Shown here: positions 57,540-64,000 of the stretch, in pieces
Layout: each line of letters starts with the position of its first letter
How positions within the stretch are numbered: position 1 is the stretch's first letter
NCBI RefSeq assembly: GCF_010686755.1
Contig: NZ_JAAGXA010000004.1
Location: 124,001 to 188,000 of the forward strand
Length of the DNA: 64,000 nucleotides
Direction: 5' to 3'
Source: Nocardioides zeae
Lineage (GTDB): Bacteria > Actinomycetota > Actinomycetes > Propionibacteriales > Nocardioidaceae
The notes under the pieces: model-generated
The model's input: the letters and a program-made list of their open reading frames with translations, nothing else
The model's database searches: none
Told to the model about the DNA's origin: nothing
Program-made: the position numbers and the translations under genes

Positions 57540-57986
57540 ATGAAGCTCATCCTGACCCAGGAAGTCGACGGCCTCGGTGCCGCCGGCGACGTCGTCGACG
57601 TGAAGCCGGGCTACGGCCGCAACTACCTCGTGCCCCGCGGTGTCGCCATCGCGTGGACGCGCGGTGCGGAGAAGACCGTCGAGTCGATCAAGGCCGCGCG
57701 GTCGGCGCGCGCCGTGCGCGACCAGGCGCACGCCGAGGAGATCAAGTCCAAGCTCCAGGGCGCCACGGTCGACGTCAAGGTCCGTGCCGGCCAGGGCGGT
57801 CGCCTCTTCGGCGCCGTCACGGTCGCCGAGATCGCCGAGGCGATCACGGGTGCGACGGGCGAGTCCGTCGACAAGCGCACGATCGTGGTCACCAACCCGA
57901 TCAAGTCGCTCGGCGCGCACAACGTGTCGGTCAAGCTGCACGACGAGGTGTCGGCCGCCGTGTCGATCAACGTGCAGGCTGCCTGA
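57540..57986 (+). CDS. rplI: 50S ribosomal protein L9
   Basis: A 148-residue protein with the L9 N-terminal domain ([34 protein letters not shown]), a connecting helix with basic residues and a C-terminal RNA-binding domain ([32 protein letters not shown]). The AAGGGGAG box precedes the ATG. Last gene of the operon, followed by a terminator. Confidence 0.96.
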   Translation: MKLILTQEVDGLGAAGDVVDVKPGYGRNYLVPRGVAIAWTRGAEKTVESIKAARSARAVRDQAHAEEIKSKLQGATVDVKVRAGQGGRLFGAVTVAEIAEAITGATGESVDKRTIVVTNPIKSLGAHNVSVKLHDEVSAAVSINVQAA

Positions 57987-58002
57987 CCCCAGCTCCACCA
58001 CG

Positions 58003-58032
58003 ACGGGCCGCCCTCCTCGGAGGGCGGCCCGT
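58003..58032 (+). terminator. Terminator of the rpsF-ssb-rpsR-rplI operon
   Basis: A 14-bp perfect hairpin (ACGGGCCGCCCTCC) with a 2-base loop, followed by TCTGTGTT. Confidence 0.9.
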
Positions 58033-58053
58033 TCTGTGTTGCGGTGGCTCCGG

Positions 58054-58145
58054 CACTTTCCCCGGTCGACCGGGGAACGTGTCACTTGGCGCATCAATGT
58101 TGATGGTCAAAGCGGCGTGTTCCCCGGTCGACCGGGGAAAGTTGC
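58054..58145. repeat. Nested palindrome with two identical 20-bp palindromes
   Basis: A 20-bp perfect palindrome TTCCCCGGTCGACCGGGGAA occurs at 58058-58077 and 58120-58139. The 42 bases between them are themselves nearly palindromic, centred on ATCAATGTTGAT (58093-58104), so the full ~92 bases can form a cruciform. It lies between the rplI terminator and the MATE gene stop. Confidence 0.9.
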
Positions 58146-58151
58146 GGTGCC

Positions 58152-59495
58152 TCACGCCGCCCCCGTCACCATCCAGGCGTCGGTGCGGGCGCGGCGCAGC
58201 AGCACGACGGCGCGGGCGCCCATGAAGACGAACGTGAGCGCGATCCACACCGCGACCAGGTGCGGCGCGAGCAGGGCGAGCCCGAGCACCACCGGCGCGT
58301 AGACGACGAGCACCGCGAGGCCGCCCCAGGCGAGGTAGACGCCGTCGCCTGCCCCGATCAGCACGCCGTCGAGCACGAAGACGACACCGGCCAGGGGCTG
58401 GCCCAGCGCGATGACGAGGAGTGCCGCGGTCAGCAGGCCGTGGACGGACTCGTCCGGCGTGAACAGCCGCGGCAGCCACGGGCTCGAGGCGGCGAGGAGC
58501 ACCCCGGTGACGACGCCGCTCCCGATGCCCCACTGCACCATCCGTCGGGTGGTGTCGCGGGTGCCCTCCCGGTCCCCGGCGCCGAGCGACCGGCCCGTGA
58601 GCGCCTGCGCGGCGATCGCGATGGCGTCGAGCACGAAGGCGAGGAAGCCCCACAGCGTGGCGGCCAGCTGGTGCGCCGCGAGGGTCACCGCCTCGTCCGC
58701 GCCGGTGCCCCGGACGGCGGTGAGGGTCGCGGCGTACGTCGTGACGATCAGTGCCGCGCGCAGGGTCAGGGTGCGCACGACGAGGGGCACGCCGGCGCGG
58801 CCGGCGGCGCGGATGCCGGGGAGCCGGGGCCGCAGGGACGCCCCGTGGCGGCGGGCGCCGCGGGCGACCACGACGACGAGGGCGAGCGCGCTGAGGGTCT
58901 GCGCGATGACCGAGCCGAGGGCCGAACCGGCGATGCCGAGCGCCGGCACGGGTCCGGCGCCGAAGACGAGCACCAGGTTGAGCACGACGTTGAGGACGTT
59001 GCCGGCGATCGCGACCACGAGCGGGGTGGTCACGTCCTGCAGACCGCGGAGCACGCCGGTGGCGGCCAGCATCACGAGGAGGGGGACGGCGCCGAACAGG
59101 GACACGCGGAGGTACGTCGCGCCCAGGTCCGTCACGGCCTCCCCGGCGCCGAACACGGCGACGAGCGGACGGGCCAGGGGGATGCCGACGGCCATGACGA
59201 GGAGCCCCAGCACGACGGCGAGCCAGATGCCGTCGATGCCCTGGTCGAGCGCCCGGCGGAGGTCGCCCGCACCGAGGAGCCGCGCGACCGCCGCGGTCGT
59301 TCCGTAGGCGAGGAAGACGCACAGTCCCACGAAGGTCTGCAGCACGACGGCGGCGATGCCGATACCCGCCAGCTCGGCCGTGCCGAGGTGGCCCACGATG
59401 GCCGCGTCGGCCAGGAGGTAGAGCGGCTCGGCGACCAGGGCGAGGAATGCGGGTACGGCGAGACGGAGGATCTCGCGATCACGTGGTCCGAGCAC
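58152..59495 (-). CDS. MATE family efflux transporter (DinF-like)
   Basis: A 447-residue polytopic membrane protein with 12 helices in two pseudo-symmetric halves. Family segments: REILRLAVPAFLALVAEPLY, LADAAIVGHLGTAELAGIGI, YGTTAAVARLLGAGD, RGLQDVTTPLVVAIAGNVLN and QALTGRSLGAGDREG. It exports drugs or metabolites using an ion gradient; substrate unknown. The GTG at 59495 has TAGGAT six bases upstream. It is convergent with rplI and divergent from dnaB. Confidence 0.9.
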   Translation of the reverse strand: MLGPRDREILRLAVPAFLALVAEPLYLLADAAIVGHLGTAELAGIGIAAVVLQTFVGLCVFLAYGTTAAVARLLGAGDLRRALDQGIDGIWLAVVLGLLVMAVGIPLARPLVAVFGAGEAVTDLGATYLRVSLFGAVPLLVMLAATGVLRGLQDVTTPLVVAIAGNVLNVVLNLVLVFGAGPVPALGIAGSALGSVIAQTLSALALVVVVARGARRHGASLRPRLPGIRAAGRAGVPLVVRTLTLRAALIVTTYAATLTAVRGTGADEAVTLAAHQLAATLWGFLAFVLDAIAIAAQALTGRSLGAGDREGTRDTTRRMVQWGIGSGVVTGVLLAASSPWLPRLFTPDESVHGLLTAALLVIALGQPLAGVVFVLDGVLIGAGDGVYLAWGGLAVLVVYAPVVLGLALLAPHLVAVWIALTFVFMGARAVVLLRRARTDAWMVTGAA

Positions 59496-59501
59496 CAGCC
59501 G

Positions 59502-59507
59502 ATCCTA
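59502..59507 (-). promoter_or_regulatory. -10 hexamer, leaderless type, for MATE gene
   Basis: TAGGAT on the minus strand, six bases before the GTG at 59495. Confidence 0.5.
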
Positions 59508-59542
59508 GGGCCGGGGCCCGATGGTCCCGACTCGCCGGCTTC

Positions 59543-59818
59543 GGTGGACAAAGCGACGCCCTGTGTGTAAAGGGGGTCCGCCTGTGCATAGCCGCCGTGC
59601 GGCGGGCCGGCCGAAACGGCCGTCGGCGTGTCGTGCGAACGCACGAAATCCACAGGCCGGGGGTTTTCCTCCACAGGGTGGAGAACGTATCCCCGCAGGT
59701 CAGAGGCTTTCCGTTCCCGATTGCGGCGGAGTTCCCACAGGTCTCTCCCCAGCACGAGGCCGTCCTACGGCGTGTCCTCCACCGTTATCCACCGGTTGTC
59801 CACAGGCCCTGTGGACAA
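59543..59818. promoter_or_regulatory. DnaA-box cluster upstream of dnaB
   Basis: The 468-base gap before dnaB has TTATCCACC (59785-59793), a perfect TTGTCCACA (59796-59804), a perfect TGTGGACAA (59810-59818), and weaker sites GGTGGACAA (59543-59551), AAATCCACA (59646-59654) and TCCTCCACA. It is denser in perfect sites than the dnaA-dnaN gap. No gene is seen in it. Confidence 0.7.
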
Positions 59819-59963
59819 GGTGCTGTCGGAGGGGCTCTTCGACACGTACGTTCAGCCGTCGCGGGCCGACTCAGGGAGGTCGCGCGAGAACTGTCGGTGG
59901 TCCCCGGCACCCTCGTCCCGAGGGCCTGGACCGGCCCGTCGACGGCCCGAGATCGGAGGCAGC

Positions 59964-62513
59964 GTGAGCGTCGCGCACACGGACCAGTCGTTCGCCGAAC
60001 CTCCCCCGGAGGAGTGGGGCGACGGACCGGCGTCGTACGCGCCGGGCGAGGCTCCGCAGCGTTCCGGCGGCGACCGCACGCCCCCGCAGGACAACGCGGC
60101 GGAGCAGTCGGTCCTGGGGTCCATGCTGCTGAGCAAGGACGCGATCGCCGACGTCGTGGAGACCATCCGCGGCACCGACTTCTACCGCCCGGCCCACGAG
60201 GCGGTCTTCGACGCCATCATCGACCTCTACGGCCGCGGCGAGCCCGCCGACCCGGTGACGGTCGCCGCCGAGCTCCAGCGCAAGGGCGAGCTGCAGCGGG
60301 TGGGGGGTGCGCCCTACCTGCACACGCTGTCGGCGAACGTGCCCATCGCCGCCAACGCGGGGTACTACGCGGAGATCGTGCGCGAGAAGTCCGTGCTGCG
60401 GCGCCTCGTGGAGGCGGGCACGCGGATCGTCCACATGGGGTACGCCGGGGAGGGCGAGGTCGACGACATCGTCGACGTCGCCCAGGCGGAGGTCTTCAAG
60501 CTCGCCGAGAAGCGGTCGGGCGAGGACTACGCGCCGCTCGCGGACATCATGGAGGGCGTCCTCGACGAGATCGAGGCCATCGGCAACCGCGACGGCGGGG
60601 TCTACGGCGTGCCCACCGGCTTCGCCGACTTCGACGAGCTGACCAACGGCCTGCACTCCGGGCAGATGATCATCATCGCGGCGCGGCCTGCCATGGGGAA
60701 GGCGCTCGCGCTGAACACCCCGCTGCCCACTCCGACGGGTTGGACCACGATGGGCGACGTCGCCGTCGGCGACGAGCTCGTCGACGCGCACGGTCGCGCG
60801 ACGCGGGTCGTCGCCGCCACCGAGGTGATGGTGGACCGGCCCTGCTACGAGGTCGTCTTCTCCGACGGCACGAAGATCGTCGCCGACGCGGAGCACCAGT
60901 GGCTCACCGAGACCCGTGCGGCGCGGAAGTCGGCCTGGGCTGCGGCGAACAACGACAACCGGACCCGCAACCACACCATCCGGCAGGCCGTCGTGACCAC
61001 CGAGGAGATCGCCGCAACGGTGCGGGTCGGCGCCGAGCAGCGGGCGAACCACGCGGTCCTCAACGCCGCGCCGCTGGCCGGCCGCGAGGTGACGCTCCCG
61101 GTCGCGCCCTACACGCTGGGTGCCTGGCTCGGTGACGGCCACACGGCCGGGAACCGCCTGACGTCCGAGACGCCGGAGATCCCGATGCACGTCGAGGCGG
61201 AGGGGTACGCGGTCGAGCCGCGGGGCGGGATGCTCTACTCGATCCGCCTCGCGCCCGAGGAGTCGCCGGACGGGCGCTGCCTCTCGTGCGGCGCACCGCT
61301 GCCGGGCACGCGGCCGCGGTGCTCCACCTGCTGGGCGGACCACGGCACCTTCACCGCTCTGCTGCGAAAGGCGGGCGTGCTCGGACGCAAGCACATCCCG
61401 GCGGCCTACCTGCGTGCCCCCGAGGCCGACCGCCGAGCACTGCTCGCCGGCCTCCTCGACACGGACGGCACAGTCGTGAAGGGCGTCGGCTCCTGCCAGT
61501 TCGCGGTGACGGACGAGCGCCTGGCGGACGACGTGCACGAGCTGGTCGTCTCGCTCGGCTACCGGTGCGGGCGCACGACGCGGGTGGTGAAGGGCCGCGA
61601 CGCGGCGCGCTCGGTGTGCCACATCCTCAACTTCTCGACGACCGACGACGTCTTCCGCCTCGAGCGCAAGCACCTGCTCCACAAGGAGGAGCGTCCGACG
61701 AGCACGGCCCGGATCGGGCGTCGTTACATCACCGAGGTCCGTGCGGTGCCGTCCGTCCCGGTGCGGTGCGTGCAGGTGGACAACGACGAGCACCTCTACC
61801 TGGCCGGTCGGTCGATGGTGCCGACGCACAACTCGACGCTCGCCCTCGACTTCTGCCGCGCGGCGTCGATCCACAACAACATGACGAGCGTCTTCTTCAG
61901 CCTGGAGATGAACCGCGCCGAGATCACGATGCGTCTCCTCTCGGCCGAGGCGCGGGTGCCGCTCAACCACATCCGCAACGGCCAGATGACCGACGACGAC
62001 TGGACGAAGCTCGCCACGAAGATGGGCGAGGTCTCCAGCGCGCCGATGTTCATCGACGACAGCCCCAACATGACGATGATGGAGATCCGCGCGAAGGCGC
62101 GACGGCTGAAGCAGAAGCACGACCTGCGCCTCGTCGTCATCGACTACCTGCAGCTCATGAGCTCCGGCAAGAAGGTCGAGAGCCGCCAGCTCGAGGTCTC
62201 CGAGTTCTCCCGCCAGATCAAGCTGCTGGCCAAGGAGCTCGAGGTGCCGGTCATCGCGCTGTCGCAGCTCAACCGTGGCTCCGAGCAGCGCGCCGACAAG
62301 CGACCGATGGTCAGCGACCTCCGTGAGTCGGGCTCCATCGAGCAGGATGCCGACATGGTGATCCTGCTGCACCGCGACGACGTCTACGAGAAGGAGTCGA
62401 CCCGCCCCGGGGAGGCCGACCTGATCGTGGCGAAGCACCGCAACGGCGCGACGCGCGACATCGTCGTGGCCTTCCAGGGCCACTACTCGCGGTTCGTGGA
62501 CATGGCCCAGTGA
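59964..62513 (+). CDS. dnaB: Replicative DNA helicase DnaB with an intein
   Basis: A 849-residue precursor; removal of the 377-residue intein leaves a 472-residue helicase of normal size. The N-terminal domain (~45-150) has [20 protein letters not shown]. The RecA-like motor's P-loop ARPAMGK is interrupted after K246, and continues [10 protein letters not shown]. Later motifs are [55 protein letters not shown] and the C-terminal [24 protein letters not shown] with GGAGGC start. DnaB function depends on intein splicing. The stop overlaps the kynA GTG by four bases. Confidence 0.96.
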   Translation: MSVAHTDQSFAEPPPEEWGDGPASYAPGEAPQRSGGDRTPPQDNAAEQSVLGSMLLSKDAIADVVETIRGTDFYRPAHEAVFDAIIDLYGRGEPADPVTVAAELQRKGELQRVGGAPYLHTLSANVPIAANAGYYAEIVREKSVLRRLVEAGTRIVHMGYAGEGEVDDIVDVAQAEVFKLAEKRSGEDYAPLADIMEGVLDEIEAIGNRDGGVYGVPTGFADFDELTNGLHSGQMIIIAARPAMGKALALNTPLPTPTGWTTMGDVAVGDELVDAHGRATRVVAATEVMVDRPCYEVVFSDGTKIVADAEHQWLTETRAARKSAWAAANNDNRTRNHTIRQAVVTTEEIAATVRVGAEQRANHAVLNAAPLAGREVTLPVAPYTLGAWLGDGHTAGNRLTSETPEIPMHVEAEGYAVEPRGGMLYSIRLAPEESPDGRCLSCGAPLPGTRPRCSTCWADHGTFTALLRKAGVLGRKHIPAAYLRAPEADRRALLAGLLDTDGTVVKGVGSCQFAVTDERLADDVHELVVSLGYRCGRTTRVVKGRDAARSVCHILNFSTTDDVFRLERKHLLHKEERPTSTARIGRRYITEVRAVPSVPVRCVQVDNDEHLYLAGRSMVPTHNSTLALDFCRAASIHNNMTSVFFSLEMNRAEITMRLLSAEARVPLNHIRNGQMTDDDWTKLATKMGEVSSAPMFIDDSPNMTMMEIRAKARRLKQKHDLRLVVIDYLQLMSSGKKVESRQLEVSEFSRQIKLLAKELEVPVIALSQLNRGSEQRADKRPMVSDLRESGSIEQDADMVILLHRDDVYEKESTRPGEADLIVAKHRNGATRDIVVAFQGHYSRFVDMAQ
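60702..61832 (+). other. Class 3-type intein with LAGLIDADG endonuclease
   Basis: Residues 247-623 of the DnaB precursor (377 residues). It starts with Ala rather than Cys/Ser and ends VPTHN, followed by Ser of the C-extein. The Trp-Cys-Thr triad of class 3 inteins is present at intein positions W67 (in ADAEHQW), C356 (in RCVQVDN) and T375. Endonuclease motifs are [13 protein letters not shown] and [28 protein letters not shown] pair lies between them and resembles a zinc ribbon. No frameshift is seen. Confidence 0.93.
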
Positions 62514-63355
62514 GCGGCGAGCGCCCCCTCGAGCCCGGGGTCCGCACGGACTTCCGCGCGACGATGGACTACGGGGCCTACCTCGACCTCGACCGGTTGC
62601 TGGACGCCCAGCACCCGGTGAGCGAGCCGGTCCACCCGGACGAGCTGCTCTTCATCGTCCAGCACCAGACGACCGAGCTCTGGTTCAAGCTCGTGCTGCA
62701 CGAGCTGCGCTCCGTGCGGCGCTACCTCGACGCCGACGACGTCAGCCGGGCTCGCAAGGCCCTGGCGCGGGTCAAGCACATCTTCAAGACGCTCGCCGAG
62801 CAGTGGTCGGTGCTGGCCACGCTCACCCCCAGCGAGTACGCGGAGTTCCGCGGCTTCCTCGGGGCGTCCTCGGGGTTCCAGTCCCACCAGTACCGCGCGG
62901 TCGAGTTCATCCTGGGCAACAAGAACGCCCGCATGCTCGAGGTCTTCGAGGCCAAGCCGGCGGCCCGCGCCGAGCTGCAGGACCTCCTCGACACCCCGAC
63001 CGTGTACGACGCGTTCCTGCGCCTCCTGGCCCGGCGGGGGCACGACGTGCCGGCCGCCGTGCTCGAGCGCGACGTGCGCGAGGCGTGGGTCGAGGTCCCC
63101 GCGCTGAATCCGACCTTCCAGCGGATCTACGGCGACACGACGGCGTACTGGGAGGAGTACGCGACCTGCGAGGACCTCGTCGACCTCGAGGACGCGTTCC
63201 AGTTCTGGCGCTTCCGTCATCTCCGCACGGTGCAGCGCACGATCGGCTTCAAGACCGGCACCGGGGGCAGCTCCGGTGTCGGGTTCCTCCGTCGCGCCCT
63301 CGACCTGACCTTCTTCCCCGAGCTCTACAGCGTGAGGACCGGCATCGGTGACTGA
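62510..63355 (+). CDS. kynA: Tryptophan 2,3-dioxygenase
   Basis: A 281-residue haem enzyme that opens the tryptophan indole ring to N-formylkynurenine. Family segments: [40 protein letters not shown], and [20 protein letters not shown] with the proximal haem ligand H237. The GTG overlaps the dnaB stop. It is followed by kynureninase, which it overlaps by 8 bases, but no formamidase gene is visible between them. Confidence 0.95.
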   Translation: MSGERPLEPGVRTDFRATMDYGAYLDLDRLLDAQHPVSEPVHPDELLFIVQHQTTELWFKLVLHELRSVRRYLDADDVSRARKALARVKHIFKTLAEQWSVLATLTPSEYAEFRGFLGASSGFQSHQYRAVEFILGNKNARMLEVFEAKPAARAELQDLLDTPTVYDAFLRLLARRGHDVPAAVLERDVREAWVEVPALNPTFQRIYGDTTAYWEEYATCEDLVDLEDAFQFWRFRHLRTVQRTIGFKTGTGGSSGVGFLRRALDLTFFPELYSVRTGIGD

Positions 63356-64000
63356 CATCCTCGACCTCCTCCCGGCCCACCTGGTCGCGCGGGCCGCGGC
63401 CCTCGACGCCGCGGACCCGCTGGCGGAGCACCGCAGCGCGTTCGTGCTGCCCGAGGGCGTGGTCGCCTACCTCGACGGCAACTCGCTGGGTCGTCCGCTG
63501 GCGAGCACCGCGGAGCGGCTCCGCGGGTTCGTCGACACGGAGTGGGGCGAGCGGCTGATCCGGTCGTGGGACGAGCGTTGGATGACGCGGCCGACCGAGC
63601 TCGGCGACCTCATCGGGCGGGCCGCCCTCGGTGCTGCGCCGGGACAGACCGTGGTCGCGGACTCCACCACCGTGCTGCTCTACAAGCTGGCGCGTGCCGG
63701 CGTCGCGGCCCGACCGGGGCGCACGGAGATCGTCGCCGACTCCGAGAACTTCCCGACCGACCGCTTCGTGCTCGAGGGCATCGCCGCCGAGCGTGGGCTG
63801 ACGATGCGGTGGATCCGGCCCGATCCCGCCACCGGGGTGACGCTCGAGGAGGTCGAGGCGGTGATCGGGGAGCAGACGGCCCTGGTCGCGCTCAGCCACG
63901 TCGCCTACAAGTCGGCCCACGTCGCCGACCTCCCGGGGATCACGGCAGCGGTCCACCGGGCGGGTGCCCTCGTGCTCTGGGACCTGTCGCACTCGGTGGG
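63348..64000 (+). CDS. kynU: Kynureninase (partial, cut by window end)
   Basis: First 217 residues of a PLP-dependent kynureninase that cleaves kynurenine to anthranilate and alanine. The N-terminus reads [20 protein letters not shown], with [14 protein letters not shown], the cofactor phosphate-binding region [11 protein letters not shown], the [13 protein letters not shown] segment, and [16 protein letters not shown]. The PLP lysine lies further on, outside the window. The GTG at 63348 overlaps the kynA stop. Together with kynA it forms a tryptophan-degradation unit. Confidence 0.93.
   Translation, partial: MTDILDLLPAHLVARAAALDAADPLAEHRSAFVLPEGVVAYLDGNSLGRPLASTAERLRGFVDTEWGERLIRSWDERWMTRPTELGDLIGRAALGAAPGQTVVADSTTVLLYKLARAGVAARPGRTEIVADSENFPTDRFVLEGIAAERGLTMRWIRPDPATGVTLEEVEAVIGEQTALVALSHVAYKSAHVADLPGITAAVHRAGALVLWDLSHSV

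Overview
The window is high-GC actinobacterial chromosome around the replication origin. The order gyrA-gyrB-dciA-recF-gnd-dnaN-oriC-dnaA-rpmH-rnpA-yidD-yidC-jag-rsmG-parA-parB, followed by trxA/trxB, sigM and murJ, is the classic actinomycete origin layout. Nocardioidaceae or relatives are likely: many GTG starts, DUF3566, DUF6049 and DLW-39 proteins, and a cysteine-free ribosomal protein S18. The family assignment is inference from gene content and protein character, not from a search.

Left edge to about 4.1 kb: an AT-richer block holds a tightly coupled three-gene operon on the minus strand (SIR2-domain protein, a PD-(D/E)XK-like sce7726-family protein, an sce7725-family protein). It ends next to the 3' end of a tRNA-Ala gene. 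This looks like a defence cassette at a tRNA junction. A further partial reading frame runs off the left edge.

4.2-14.0 kb: between tRNA-Ala and tRNA-Ile lie a DLW-39 microprotein, a secreted lipase, a small unknown gene, a TY-Chap-like gene and a complete type I Wadjet (JetABCD) operon against plasmids. Two families of imperfect palindromic repeats surround the Wadjet operon, and one of them recurs at 33.4-33.7 kb.

14.1-32.5 kb: the origin core. It has DNA gyrase, DciA, RecF, DnaN, DnaA, oriC with DnaA-box-like sites, the ribonuclease P/YidC insertion cluster, and ParAB with three canonical parS sites and one degenerate one. The three canonical sites all lie inside coding sequence and encode the same VSRET peptide in rsmG, parA and parB.

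32.5-33.75 kb: no credible gene, only repeats. 33.75-44.2 kb is a minus-strand block with an acyltransferase, thioredoxin and its reductase, sigma-M with a candidate anti-sigma gene, and the MurJ flippase with a separately encoded pseudokinase and a DUF6049 exported protein. 44.3-47.0 kb has the CCA-adding enzyme, a SRPBCC protein and an AIM24 protein. 47.1-55.9 kb holds inositol-phosphate synthase, a PadR regulator, a bifunctional penicillin-binding protein, a polytopic membrane protein, an alanine-racemase-like protein, a Fem transferase and endonuclease IV. 56.1-58.0 kb is the rpsF-ssb-rpsR-rplI operon.

58.0-64.0 kb: a 92-bp nested palindrome, a MATE transporter, a DnaA-box cluster, and dnaB carrying a 377-residue intein in its P-loop with class 3 (Trp-Cys-Thr) features. 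dnaB is translationally coupled to tryptophan 2,3-dioxygenase and kynureninase; the last is cut by the window end. Many genes here have a TANNNT hexamer 6-7 nt before the start codon, which suggests widespread leaderless transcription.
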